From Schistosoma haematobium (taxonomy: Eukaryota; Platyhelminthes; Trematoda; Strigeidida; Schistosomatidae), in contig NC_067197.1 in the NCBI RefSeq assembly GCF_000699445.3, forward strand, positions 11,600,152-11,664,151: 64,000 nt of DNA, written 5' to 3'. The translations under genes were made by a program, and so were the position numbers. The notes beneath the pieces are model-generated. The model was not told the origin of the DNA, searched no databases, and was given only the letters and a program-made list of their open reading frames with translations. Below are positions 1 through 11,802 of this stretch, one piece after another (the first letter of the stretch is position 1; the number at the start of each line of letters is the position of its first letter).

Positions 1-1490
1 GTCGTGTAGATTTTGATGTTGATTGGCTATTGTTGACCTTTAAACTGTCATTGTTTGCTTTATTTTGATTGTATCTCCCATTGATTTGATTCTTGGTCCT
101 ATATTTGTCCATAATTTTTCTGATTGGTTGATAAATTGAATCGATTTCAATGTGTTTGTTGGTTGGTGATTGACCTGAGTGCTAAGCTTCTAAAACTTCT
201 CTGGTGTTTTTAGAATTCCCTTTACCCGAGATCTCAACATTCTTCCAGTCGAATGTGTGTCCACAGTTGCCCACATGCATTGATATAAGTGAGGATATGT
301 CATGGCGTTTGACTGCTAATTGATGTTCATGCAGGCAAAAATGGATTGCGCGTCCACTTTGTCCAATGTAATGTTTTTCATACTTGGAACAATTTACTTT
401 GTAGATGATGTTCGGTTTTTCTTCTTCTTTCACTTCGTCCTTTGGTTTGCATAGGATTGATTGAAGTGGTTTTGTTGGTTTGTGTGCTACACCTGTTCCA
501 AAAGGCTTCAACAATCTCGTAATTTCTGATATGCCTTTTACATATGGTTCGATGATCTGTTTGTTGGTTTTTGTACCTGATTTTGTTTCCGCTGATGCGT
601 TCGGTTGGTATTTTTTGACGAAGTTGGTTGAGTAGCCGTTCTTTTAAAAGATAGTCTTTATATAATTTTCCGCTCTGCTAGTGTGTTACAGTGTGTCCTC
701 ACCCTCTTGAACAAAGTTTGTACGCAATTGATTTTGTAAGCTCTTAGGTTGTTGCTACTGTAATTGAGAATTTGGTCTGTGTGGGTCGGTTTCCGATATA
801 CTTGAGTCTCCAGTTTTCCTGTGTTGGTTCTGGTGATTAATTATCCAAGAATGGTAGTTTGCTGTTTGACTCTTGTTCCATTGTGAGCTTGATATCATCA
901 AAGACGTTGTTGATCAGGTTGTAGGTGTTTTCCAGCTCATCCTTTTTAACAATAACGAATGTGTCGTCCACATAACCAATCCAAAGTTTTGGCTTGATCA
1001 CTGGTCAGGTCGAGGCTTCCAGTCTCTTCATCACTGCTTCTGCAATAAGTCTTGATATTAGTAGTCCCATCGGTGTTCTTTTCGTTCGTTCGTAGATTTT
1101 GTTGTTGAATTGAAAATATATTGTTACGTATAAATCGATGAGTTCTAGTAGACCTTGACTTTGAAGCTTCGTGTACTTTGGGGGATTTGTGTCGTTGATC
1201 AGAAGCAGGGATAGAGTTTCTTTTGCTAAGCTTGGCTCAATTGTAGTGAATAAGGCTGTTACGTTGGAGGATATGATCAGTTCATCGTTGTTAATTTGAA
1301 TGTCCTTAATCTTGTCTCGCAATTGTATGGGAGATTTGACGGAGTGAGTAGATGAATCCAATAAATGTTTCAATATTCGTGAAATTTCTCTTGACAAATT
1401 GTGTTACAATTTTATGAATTTTATCATATTCTAAACTTTTCATGAACACAAGGCTGTCGATTTCACTCTAAGTGGAAAACTCGTTGAGTT
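1..1490 (-). mobile_element. Penelope-like element, decayed copy
   Basis: Read on the minus strand, 1005-1397 encodes reverse-transcriptase-like sequence (ALFTTIEP, then RTPMGLLISRLIAEAVMKRLE). Positions 182-514 encode a GIY-YIG endonuclease segment with IIYKVNC and KHYIGQSGR. RT followed by GIY-YIG is the domain order of Penelope-like elements. The frame is broken between 515 and 1004, so the copy is dead. Its 3' end continues beyond the left edge. The same family recurs at 22860-23905, where the GIY-YIG part is still open. Confidence 0.85.
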
Positions 1491-1494
1491 TGTG

Positions 1495-2015
1495 ACTGTT
1501 TATCAACTAAGGGGATTGGAATATATATTACGTATGCCTAAGCAACCATTATTTACTTCGATGGACAGTGTTAGTTAACTGGTATGGAAATAGGTTCAAA
1601 GAAAGCTTATGGGGCCGACCAACGAAAACGTAATACTGGTCCATGGAATTATTAACTGTTGGTCTGGTCTACGTCGATAAATGAAGATTATCCGACTTTA
1701 GTCCACATAATAATTACAATCATTGTTCGGGGACATCGTGTGACATGGCTCATAATAGATTACAATACCACAGATGCATTCCTTACTTATATCGCTCTAT
1801 ATCTTACGTTTTAGCATGCCCTTATACGTACCTTCCCATTCTGTCGTTTATAACCATATTCTCGAAATTTACCCTTATCATCATAGTGAATAAATTATTT
1901 CTGTTTTTTTGTTATTCGATTTGTTGATTCCATATCGTCTTGCTAATGTGATTTGATAAGCAAAGCGAACAAATATTTGTGTCATGATCTACGTTGTTTA
2001 TGACTGATTGACTAA
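1495..2015 (+). mobile_element. RTE-clade LINE, decayed 3' end
   Basis: Nucleotides resemble the 3' end of the RTE copy at 18933-22859: the segments for [10 protein letters not shown] and for [16 protein letters not shown] are recognisable although frameshifted. It ends near 2015 in an ACTG-type tail after a 'tctacgttgtt' motif, the usual end of this family here. It is an old 5'-truncated insertion with no coding capacity. Confidence 0.65.
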
Positions 2016-2283
2016 CCAAATGATTGATGTAGCTTTGTGTGGAGGGGAAAATGGCGGAATCACATATTCGTTTATTCTATTGGATTAGTTCACTTTTTTA
2101 CAATTTTAAATCTCCACAAATCCCTTATATTAAGTTCACTTTTGATTATCATAAGAAAAATTATCATTAGTTTTGTGTAGTTGTTTTCTTGTAAGCTTTA
2201 TCAAAAATGAAAAATAATGTCTAGATCCCAGTTGTATTATTGTTTTATTTTCTTTGATATCTTAGAGATACTGTTGTTGTATA

Positions 2284-2648
2284 TGTTAGGTAGTCGGAAA
2301 AATAGACCAATAATTATGATGTTAAGTCCAATGGTGTCCTTGGACCTTAAATGTACATTTCTTATTGGTCGATGTTTACTTCACTTGTTAAATATTGTAC
2401 AGATGTTGTTTCCTATTTTATGGTACGATGTGGTTTGTTTGCTTGGTATATAAATAGAGTATGTTTGAAATACAATGATTCATAACTCAGAGGCTGTGAT
2501 TTGTGTTCTTGACTCAACTGGCTAGGACAGACAGCGAAGCAGGGCCAATCAGGGCACTAGGTCGTCCACTACGTGTTTCCGTGTCACTGTCACAGAAGCG
2601 ATCGATATAAACGCTGCCTAGCATAACCTGCAGTCACTCATTACAACA
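2284..2648 (+). mobile_element. LTR (family LTR1), 365 bp, 5' LTR of a lost element
   Basis: It starts TGTTAGG and ends ACAACA, so it has TG...CA termini. Its length is exactly that of the solo LTR at 27548-27912, with which it aligns end to end. A TATA-like motif (tatataaa) sits about two thirds of the way in, followed by a shared block leading to a CTGCAGTC motif near the end. It is followed two bases later by a primer-binding site, so this is a 5' LTR whose internal region has been lost. Confidence 0.75.
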
Positions 2649-2650
2649 AT

Positions 2651-2710
2651 TGGCGACGGGGATGGGATTCGAACCCACGCGGGGAAACCCCAATGGATTA
2701 GCAGATGGTG
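2651..2710 (-). other. Extended primer-binding site: copy of the 3' half of tRNA-Ser(GCU)
   Basis: The reverse complement of 2651-2710 reads as the 3' part of a class II tRNA-Ser(GCU). It has an anticodon loop CTGCTAA (2698-2704), a long variable arm GGGG-TTT-CCCC, a T loop TTCGAAT (2667-2673), the 3' acceptor strand CCCCGTC with discriminator G, and a terminal CCA (2651-2653). The 5' strand of the anticodon stem does not pair, so this is not an intact tRNA gene. The encoded CCA and the position 2 bp after an LTR indicate a retroviral-type primer-binding site copied from a mature tRNA, far longer than the usual ~18 nt. Confidence 0.7.
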
Positions 2711-2724
2711 GACCCGCAACCATT

Positions 2725-4169
2725 GTTTGATCATCTTTGTCCTTTCTTTTATCAATATCTTCATTTTGAACAGTAGTGGTATTCATGATTCTATAAATAT
2801 TGAATCGTTGAGCGCTCTGTATTTCAGTTTAAATGAGAAAACTAAAACTTTCTAGGATATGTATAATTCATTTAGCGGAAAACTACATAGAAAGAAACAT
2901 TCATCATTGATTCTATTTATAGTTATTGTCATTATCACTTTCTAGATATAAATATAATCTCATATTTTATCTTGCAATTATAATTACTTTTAGTTAAAAT
3001 GTGATAAAAAATTTCTTTTTAACAAGCTCACAACTCAAGAATTTACTGAGAATTAATCAACTGAAGGTCATTTATTGGTACTATGCGTTTGTGTGTACTC
3101 AGTTCAATGGTTATCTTACATTAAAACACTAATAAGAACTAGCGTGTGAATCATATTTCATTGGTATCTTATAGTGCATTGTGTTTTGTAATGAATAATT
3201 TAGAATGCATCACATGTATAATAATAATAATAACAATCACACTACACTTATGAAAGTGAAATTAGTTTATACAAAAATAAGCCGATTCGTATGCTTGATT
3301 ATGAATATTAGTCTCGATGGTGATTTTGTTTATTTTTAAGTACTTTTTTCTCTCAAAAAGAAGTGTATTACGTTTTATAATTCAGCTGCTTGTTGATAAA
3401 GAATTATTTTTTCGTGAAAATGGTTTGTTTTCCCCCCTAACATATAGGTAGGTGTGTGACGATGATGATGACTATCAGCTATCTAGTGTATTGTACATTA
3501 ATTTTCACATTTCAGATTAGCATCAGTCTATCTTGTTATGATATATAGTTGATGAATAATTTATGAATTCCATTAAAATCTGAGGACCAAATATCGGAAT
3601 TCTACTGGGAAGTAAAAATGGTGAAGCAGAACACTAGACAACTTTTTGGAACTATTTATCAGTCCTCATTCATTAGGGATTGTAAGCAGAAATTTCAGAT
3701 CTCTCAGCAAACGTTAAACCAATAAAATCAGTGAGTCGGTGTCTGCTGGTACAGCAGCGGTCGCTCGATCCTAGTGATGACAACTGTTTCACTTTCGATG
3801 TGTCTGAAATTTTCAGCTAACGACATCTCACCAAATTTTTAGAAATATATTGAGGCAAGTTATTAGTGAGCTGGCTATCACAGAATAGAATTTATTGGTT
3901 TCATTTGAAACAGACTGGTCCTTGTTGATATATCGATGAAAGCGAATATTTATTTGTGGTTTTAGAAGTTTAGGGTTTATAAGAAGAGTTTACTGTATCA
4001 TTAAAGATGTATATAATGTATAAATGCAAAGGCCTGTAAACTGCTTACTTGTTCAAGTGCATATAATGTGTTGATTTCTTTTTCGCTTGCTGAAATTTTG
4101 CTCTCAAACAATTTATATTATTAGCAAAAATCCACTTGTGTTACGTATATCCAATTAATGCCTACTTCA
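2725..4169. other. AT-rich spacer, nothing assigned
   Basis: No coding exon, RNA gene or named repeat was recognised. A short (ATA)n run lies near 3220. Small open frames here have no family resemblance. Confidence 0.4.
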
Positions 4170-4597
4170 GTAGGTAATATTTTCTGTTGCACTAGTAGGC
4201 TGAAAGAAAGCTAGTGACTGTCACATCAAGACATGGTACCAATATGTGAAGTGATTGACAATTGTATTGAGTCATGTGTATAGCTATCGACTACCTACTT
4301 GGGCTCCACATGATTATCGTAACTAGTTGTTAGAGACTGTGGGTGACATCGCTCGACATCATCTGCAATGGTGCAGGTACATCCACTCTGTTTTTGTTTA
4401 GAAACTGAATCCCGAAATCTTACACCTTATTTTTCCACACCTATTCTTTTCGACTAATACTGGTTCGGCTACCACTCCTATTACTTTGGAATTTGTCGTG
4501 AAATAATTTTATTTTACTGTGCTGATGCAGTTAGGGAAATTGAATCGATGCACGTGTCAAGTTTTATGTTTTGTGGATCTGATTGACTGACTGACAA
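4170..4597 (+). mobile_element. RTE-clade LINE, decayed 3' end
   Basis: It aligns by eye with 22410-22859 of the main RTE copy: the 'gaaagaaagctag' block, the diverged [10 protein letters not shown] region, the 'caatggtgcaggtacatccactct' region and the 3' untranslated tail ending in tandem GACT units at 4581-4595. Many substitutions and indels mark it as old. It is 5'-truncated, as expected for target-primed insertion. Confidence 0.7.
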
Positions 4598-4701
4598 TGA
4601 CTAACAGACACATATGTGGTGCGTAGGTGCTAAAACTGAATAACATTCTAGTGTATATAGTTGTTGTGATGGGCAGTGTCCCATAAAACACAATTTCACC
4701 A

Positions 4702-4740
4702 CTATTTATTGGAGCACAGGAAAATTAGTACAGAGAGGTG

Positions 4741-4795
<55 letters not shown>

Positions 4796-5250
4796 TATAA
4801 AGTGGTTTTCATTCGATTTATGTGTGAGCTGAGATACTGTCCGAGTACTCAAACCAAAGTAGGTGGTTTTCTCAGCGAGTCGCCCTCCGAGCCTTTGACT
4901 TAGAATTCTAATCCACGAGGCAATGGAGCAACTTTAGGAGACTTATGGCCGCCGGTGACCGACAATAGCTGCACACGCCACTCGCTGACTCAGGATCCTG
5001 GAGTCCATATGAACCATTGGTTTGTAGTCAGGGTTTCCTAATTTCCCTAATTGGATCCTCTGTACTCACCAAGCCGGTTTAAATATTAGATACTCGCTTT
5101 TCGTCCTCTCAGTTTCGTAAACAACACCCTCTTTGAGAGAAGGAAGTGAGTAGGAATTCTTTGTAAGTGTCTGTATACGCGTGGTCATATGAGAGCACTT
5201 TGAGTGAGAGAATTGACTCTCTCCACCCTCATCGTATCAGGGCATTTGGA
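4702..5250 (-). repeat. Repeat S, copy 1, with an internal (TA)n expansion
   Basis: This is a minus-strand copy of a ~500-bp dispersed repeat also found at 14310-14775, 31766-32271, 49970-50335 and 57633-58113. Shared blocks include 'accattggt', 'ccggtgacc', 'tttcgtaaacaacac' and 'gagagcactttgag'. Its 3' end (left side) keeps the 'ttatttggaac' type tail. Compared with the other copies, the 'atatatgcgcc' segment has been replaced by about 50 bp of TA repeat. Confidence 0.75.
4744..4793. repeat. (TA)n microsatellite
   Basis: About 25 uninterrupted TA units lie inside repeat S copy 1, at a place where other copies have only a few alternating purine-pyrimidine steps. Confidence 0.95.
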
Positions 5251-6634
5251 GCAATTTCGCACATAAAAATGGTGAAACTATGTGTTATAATTGTTTACAG
5301 GATTATTAATAACCCCATAAAATATGTTAAGAGAAACTTATTTTCACTCAAAAAACCCGTTTTTCAATTTCAAGATGGAATATTCTGTTAGAAACACTGA
5401 AAAATCCAAAACCCATGTTGATTTAGATTTCATCAGATTGCTTAATGAAAAAATACAATATATCAAAATGCAACTTCTTTCTAGTCTCCAATGTTTCTCC
5501 AACTTATATCACTTTGTTTTCTCTAGTTACTGAACTATTAAACAATACACTGAATACTATTTTAAAAGTCTTTTAACTATAATCTACTAGTTTTAACAAT
5601 ATTCACTACAGATAGATAATAATTCATACAAGAATATAATACTCCGTTTTTTGTGAGTTAATTTATTGGTCTGTTAATACTTAAAATTCAGTTTCAGGTC
5701 ACTCATTCTATACAACATTTAAACAAACATTGTTTATGTAAATTATTGTGCTATATAATAAATAGGGTACATAAAATATATACCTCATGTTTAAACTATA
5801 AAGATATTGAGTTTTTTAATTCATTGATTACATTTCGATTTGGAAACTTTTGCATGAATATAAGTGAACACTTCTGGATATTTGTTACTCCGTTTTGTGC
5901 AATATACATGTATACCAATGTAGTGAACGAGAACACTGGTAGGGGACAGCCAAATTTACTTGAACTATACAGTAAATACTTCATTTGCAAAGAGTCAATC
6001 AATAGTCTCAGACTTGAATGTTCTTTCGCTTCCATACCGATCACTTTCTGTTCTCGTTCTCTTCTCTTCGATCTTTCTAACCTTTGCCTCCAGACATTTC
6101 GATTGGTGATACATACTACTTATATCTGTCGACATCAGTAGCATGAACCACACCAACAGTCGGAAACCATGTATATATATATACAGTAAATTAATCTTCT
6201 TTATTGACTATTTATTTCTCTTAAGGGAAGTTATTTAATGCTGTTTTGTACTAAAAGTAATGTATGGATTACATTGTCGTTACTTCTCATCAGCCAGCAC
6301 ATAAAAAAACACATTGACGTATATAGAAAAAATTAACAAAATGTATAAACTATTGAGATAATACAGGAAAAAGATTCGACCGTCGGTTATTCAAACCATA
6401 CTCTATGCACTTCACTTTAAGACATCGAATGATATTACTGTCCCTTACAAAATGTACACTTCAAGGTCGAATAAATAAACACGCTCTTGATAAATAAGAC
6501 ATACTAGTGTTATACAGAATCAATTTACAACGCATTACAGCTGATCATTTATGTATCTTTATAGAATGGATTTTTTTAAATGGTTGACGCATTCTAAAAT
6601 CCTGCTATAAATTCTCACCATCATCTTAACTGGT
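5251..6634. other. Spacer, nothing assigned
   Basis: Two overlapping open frames (5746-6141 on + and 5796-6044 on -) have no recognisable domain or splice context. The 5930-6160 stretch looks repeat-like because it is less AT-rich than its surroundings, but I could not place it in a family. Confidence 0.35.
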
Positions 6635-7116
6635 TGTTTAAACTTGTGGCCTTGCGTCCTATTACTATATAACGTAATGACTCCGCGAATTAGAGAACAG
6701 TGATTTATCGACAGAACAAATGATGCATAAAACCCATACGAGCAGTCTAGATTCCTTATCGATCCTACTTCCCACCTAGCACTGCCTGAAAGAGTCCAGA
6801 ACACCAATATCAGACTCCGCGATATCAATCATTTATTTCAAACATACTGGGTTTACATACAAACCAAACAGACCACATCGCACCATAAAGTAGAAAATAA
6901 CATTTGTACAAGATTTAACCAAAAGTGGCTGTGAATGTGGGAGGTAGTAACTGATAGACCAGGCATAACTCAAGAATGGTAAATCGTATAATAATAGTCT
7001 ATGGGTCAAAATAAAGCTCATAATAAGAGGAACACGGATATGAATAGTTTAGTTAATTAACAATTATATGATAGAAATATACTCATAATATTGGTCCATA
7101 AATTATATTTCCGACA
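6635..7116 (-). mobile_element. LTR-like repeat (family LTR2), copy 1
   Basis: This is a minus-strand copy of the repeat at 9512-10018. Positions 6658-6978 are a perfect reverse complement of 9675-9995 (321 bp), while both ends have diverged. The family shares the motif 'tttatggtgcgatgtggtctgttt' in outline with LTR1 and has similar promoter-like architecture, so I read it as an LTR. The chance open frames on both copies are identical over 57 codons but are not genes. Confidence 0.65.
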
Positions 7117-9511
7117 TTTCGTGATTCCATTTAGTCCACTTCTTCAGAGTAAATAAATAACCGAAATAAAATTAATACAAGTTTATATAGTACAAAGGAA
7201 ACAATGCAGAATATTTTTAGTGTAATGAAAATCATAATCGGTCTGAACATATCAGTGCTAAGTTATTTTTGGCAAGCTGAATTTGTATGACCTGTCACTG
7301 TATTAATTTGTACGTCAAAAGGTGGGTATAAAAAGGTGTATACATTTGTAGTATTAAGTAGTGAGGCTGGGAGTATATATATATATAGATTGTGTGGAAA
7401 TAAATATGGTCTAATGTGGTTGCTTGTATAAACAGTCCACATTGAATGAATATTCAGACTTTCCTGTTCAGGCAGAATAATTTAGCATTATATGAAACGG
7501 TTCGTCTACTCGCCTCTCATTATAGTTGGGAAAACCTTTCTGAATTATTTTGATTTTTTTAATATGTTTGTCGATTATTACTGGTATTGTTGACTTATTT
7601 TGTAAATTCCCCAATTCTACAGTATTATTAGGTCTTTTTGTGTAACTTGAGTGTTCCTTGGCACAGGTCGGCATCACAGTTGACACAATCTAACCTGTAA
7701 ACACAATTTTGTGTAGAAGTGAATGGGATCTTTTATTCTAATTAAAGCGTTTCTTAGAGTGTTAGTTATCTAGTACGTTTTAATGTTGTAAATTTTCAAT
7801 ATCCCTTTTGATTCTTCTGTCGTATCTTGGCGGTAAGGTAAAAGCGCAGTATCAATCCAAGATCCTTCTTTAGGATTGTTATTTACAGAAAAAAAGTTTT
7901 GTTTCACAATGGTTTTAATAATATTCTGGAGAAAATTATTAAACCATAAGATGTTTGCTATATTCTCACTTTCTCTTAGCCTGTCTTCTTTTGAAGTAAT
8001 GGTCTTGGTTACTCTTTAAAATCCAAGCTATTAGTTGATTTTATCATGTATTGGTCTTTTTTTTTTAAAACGCTACTACTAAAATGCTTTTCTCGTTTCA
8101 CCTTCTTTTCTTACACTAAAACTTATTATCTGAATTCTCTCAATCATCAAAACACGTTGTGATATTTTCATGCTTGTTGTTGTATGAGATGAGACGAAAA
8201 CTTTCGATGCTACTTTTGTACAATTTTATTTATGTATATATTGATTGAATGCTTAATAAATATTTTGGGTTTATTATTTTCATATTACCGTAACAACAAG
8301 TATCTATTTGAACCGTACATTGTTGTTATGGCATTTTCCACTGATAAACTAAAACCGATTATTTTCGTACCCAATTCTCCGTTTTTTCCCATTATTCATT
8401 TTGTTATTCGGTGTTAATGCTGTTACTCAATTGGTCTACTGTGCCCTCTGGTCTTGCATGTCTGAAATATAATAATGATCTTAGACTGATGATCATTAGT
8501 CCTTCTATTCCTCCTCTTCGTTCGAGTCTAGTTGGTGTAGGATCAAGCATCATTATCGACTATCGATCGCCTCGTCTTTGTTTTGTATTAATTGCTTAAG
8601 GTCGTCTACCCTTATTGGTCGGTTGTAGGACATAACAGCATATGTATGTATATCTACATTCTAAATGAGGACTGTTTGTCATCACATGAATTGGTGATTT
8701 TCAAGCTGGAAATACTCATTATTATTCTAATATTTTACAGTCTAATTAGCATACATTTAGTAAATTATATGAAATATATGATTAAAACCATCTAATTTTA
8801 CTAATTTAAGTCAATATTATTGAAAACACTAAATAATGATCATTAATTTTAGTTCACATATTACAAAATTTAAGATCAAGTAATAATGCTTGTCGCTGAA
8901 TAGTTGATAATATTATACTCGAATTACTTGAATGTATATCTTTTCTAACGTTTTCAAATTCTTAACTCTGTACTACATCAACTGATATTGAAATAAACTC
9001 AATGCTAACATCCAGTTTAAAAGCCTCAGTTGTCAAACAAGTAACCTTACCCCCCCCGCCCGGCTTATAAGAATGATCATTAAACTGTTATCAGAATCTG
9101 ACTGAAGAGATTGTTTATTTTTACGTTTATTTACAAGTTGATTGTTTGTTTGCTTACTATTTAGAGTTTAGTTAAACTCAATTATAATAAAACTTTGAAG
9201 TATAAATTCTTTATTTATCTTTTAATTTAATTTTCATTATTCAATGTTTATGGTTATAATATCATATTTTATTAAACTATGTATATAGAAATAGTTAAAC
9301 GGTTCTATATTTCTTTAATAAAATTTGTTCGTTACCCTTTCGTCATTTGAAGTGAGAGTCTTATAGTTTAGGTATGAATTGTGATATATTTGATAACAAT
9401 TCATAAATAAAATGAATTTGGTTATTGTAATTCATTTGTCAATATTATTAATAATCATTGTTACTAGAATGGATTAATAAATAGTTAAATCTTAATATTA
9501 TGTTATTTAAT
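7117..9511. other. AT-rich spacer between inverted LTR2 copies
   Basis: No gene recognised. Position 7373-7387 is a short TA run. Several short open frames (for example 7468-7686 on - and 8232-8795 on +) show no domain. Confidence 0.35.
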
Positions 9512-10018
9512 TGTTATATCCCGACGAGAATTATGAATGGTAACACTTGAGAACTATTTATGAACCAATACGATACATATATTTTTATTGTATATTTATT
9601 AAGTCGCTAAACTATGCATGTTCTTATTATCATAGGCTTTATTTTGACCCATAGACTATTATTATGCGATTTAACATTCTTGAGTTATGCCTGGTCTATC
9701 AGTTACTACCTCCCACATTCACAGCCACTTTTGGTTAAATCTTGTACAAATGTTATTTTCTACTTTATGGTGCGATGTGGTCTGTTTGGTTTGTATGTAA
9801 ACCCAGTATGTTTGAAATAAATGATTGATATCGCGGAGTCTGATATTGGTGTTCTGGACTCTTTCAGGCAGTGCTAGGTGGGAAGTAGGATCGATAAGGA
9901 ATCTAGACTGCTCGTATGGGTTTTATGCATCATTTGTTCTGTCGATAAATCACTGTTCTCTAATTCGCGGAGTCATTACGTTATATAGTAATAGGGCACA
10001 AGGCCACAAGATATAACA
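9512..10018 (+). mobile_element. LTR-like repeat (family LTR2), copy 2
   Basis: It begins TGTTATAT and ends ATATAACA, giving short inverted termini and TG...CA ends as expected of an LTR of about 507 bp. An AATT on each side may be a worn target duplication. It forms an inverted pair with 6635-7116, and further diverged copies lie at 13340-13745 and 41715-42130 on the minus strand. Confidence 0.65.
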
Positions 10019-10316
10019 AATTCGTAGTATTGATGGAATAATGCTTAAATCCAAGTTTGCTATGTGACTTAAGTAGCTCAGTATTAAAGTCTTTATCAAA
10101 GTATTTTGAAGATTCAAGCTTCAATCTCGTGAATTAATTCTGATTTCTTCAAAATGGTGATACACCTTATTGTGATAGAAATTAGCTAACATATAATATA
10201 GGTATAAATTTTCTTGCCGGTTACCTACAAATCTGCAATATAATTTGCTTTTTTCTAAAATAATTACAATTTACTGTAATTCGGTTTGTGAATACGTGTT
10301 ATGTTTGCTATCCTAA

Positions 10317-10560
10317 GAGATGGTGGAGATTTGTAGCTCAGGTGGATGATTTTGATAGAGTTTTGTTCTCTGAGCTGGATGGTTTAGTCGTGGAACTTTC
10401 GTCGTTATTCTGAACGACGTCATTAGCACCAACTTCAAGTAGAAGTGAAGTGTTCAAATTTCTCCACATGTGACTCGCAGTTTGTCGTGTAGACGTCGAT
10501 CTAGATTGGTTATTGTTGACCTTAAACCTGTCATTGTTTACTTTTTGTTTTGATTGGTTT
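10317..10560 (-). mobile_element. Penelope-like element, 3'-terminal fragment
   Basis: It matches the 3' end of the Penelope-like copy in Sec15 intron 2. It begins with the 'gagatggtggag' terminus, contains 'gatttgtagctcaggtggat', and runs through the C-terminal tail coding region to about 10560. This copy is not interrupted, so it shows what the intron 2 copy looked like before an RTE landed in it. Confidence 0.75.
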
Positions 10561-10569
10561 GGGATATAT

Positions 10570-10753
10570 ATATTTCAAACAAATAATCTTTATAGAACCA
10601 AGCTGGGATATGTTCCCGTATCCGAGTTGAAAGCGAGCGCTGGCTACGGCCAATGTGCCTTGCTCCACAAGAGCACGTGAACTTGTATATGCACATAGAG
10701 GCGACCAGACGCGGAAGCTTATCTTTTATGGATACATCAAGATGATCTATCAT
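10570..10753 (-). mobile_element. GIY-YIG endonuclease fragment of a different Penelope-like family
   Basis: The minus-strand frame encodes KDKLPRLVASMCIYKFTCSC followed by GARHIGRSQRSLSTRIREH and PAWF. The IYKFTCSCG...HIGRS pattern is a GIY-YIG nuclease core with the cysteine cluster of Penelope-like endonucleases, but it is clearly a different lineage from KINCANCEKHYIGQSGR elsewhere in the window. No reverse transcriptase is seen beside it. Confidence 0.7.
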
Positions 10754-11275
10754 TGACTTATTAACTAGCTATTTTGTTATTCTACTTCAAATCTTAAATA
10801 CAGTAGTAATTTTACTTCCTTCGGTTTGTTCGGTCACTACTTTTTTCTCATTTTTTTCACTCCTCCTTCACTTTTTCGTTTCTTGTGTTATTTTTAGTTT
10901 TTCCTCTCATTGTGCCATTGTGTAGTGTATGTAAAATGTGGTCACTTAGATCAAAACATATTTGCGCCATGCACCACCTGTCTATCATTTATCTGCCTGT
11001 CTAGTCTCCCAGTACATCGTAAATAACCATCTCGTATAAAGTATGTTATCATAAACATTTTTTATATTGAATTCGATTTACGTGTATTAATATGCGATTC
11101 AAGTATCAGACAAATTATAATCAATTCGATTGGTAGTAATAATTTTTCTGAATTGAAGAGATATATATTAGCACTTAATTTTAATTTGGTAAATCCAGGA
11201 ACTTTTCAGAAAAAGAACTGACGGTGAACCAGTAAAGTAACAGAGCTCGCTAGACCGAAAACAGACTGTAAGGAA

Positions 11276-11322
<47 letters not shown>

Positions 11323-11467
11323 TTAATGAGAAATAGGTTCATCGCAAATAGAATGAAACACACCTTCTAGATTACACTGCCAGTCACCGTACATCTACTC
11401 TAAGAAACTTGTCTAACATCCGTTTATTTCTCATAATTCAATTTTATCCTCTCTTTCTTGTCCTCAG
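10754..11467. other. Intronic or upstream spacer before the first visible Sec15 exon
   Basis: Contains the TA microsatellite at 11278-11319 and ends in a splice acceptor (tcctcag, 11461-11467). No further exon recognised. Confidence 0.5.
11278..11319. repeat. (TA)n microsatellite
   Basis: About 21 TA units. Confidence 0.95.
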
Positions 11468-11802
11468 GTCGAAATGCGTAATTATGGTGAATTTTTCAGT
11501 GGAATTTGTGGATTTTTTGTAGTTGATGATTTTATTCGTCATACATTATCTGGTTCATCAGTATTTTATCAAACATATTTAGATGAATTATGGGTACATA
11601 CAGTGAATCGTTTAATAGATTTTGTGCATGTTAATGCAAAATCATGTGATTCACCGAATGATTTAATTAAATTAAAAGATTATTTAATTATTTTTGAAAG
11701 AACTATGCAAAATTTAGGCTTCCCAATAACTGGTCTAACTGAAACAATTGGTATTGTTCAGCGGTACTATCATAGACTATTAGCTAGTCAATGGAAGTTT
11801 AA
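11468..11802 (+). CDS. EXOC6: Sec15 exon (first visible)
   Basis: Acceptor tcctcag before 11468 and donor gtaagt at 11803. The exon enters in phase 0 (GTC GAA ATG) and ends after two bases of a codon. The internal ATG at 11474 is not a start, because homology is already at the middle of the protein (GFFVVDDFI region). Confidence 0.92.

Noticed and set aside
2651..2724. Intact tRNA-Ser gene on the minus strand
   Set aside because: CCA is encoded, the anticodon stem does not pair on its 5' side and no acceptor 5' strand is present; primer-binding site origin fits better.
5746..6141. 131-codon open frame on + and an 82-codon one on -
   Set aside because: No domain, no splice sites in the right place and AT-driven composition; the two frames overlap on opposite strands.
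6559..10016. Identical open frames on opposite strands (6559-6828 and 9825-10016; 6833-7021 and 9614-9820) as a duplicated gene
   Set aside because: They are chance frames in an LTR-like repeat; diverged copies at 13 and 41 kb do not keep them open.
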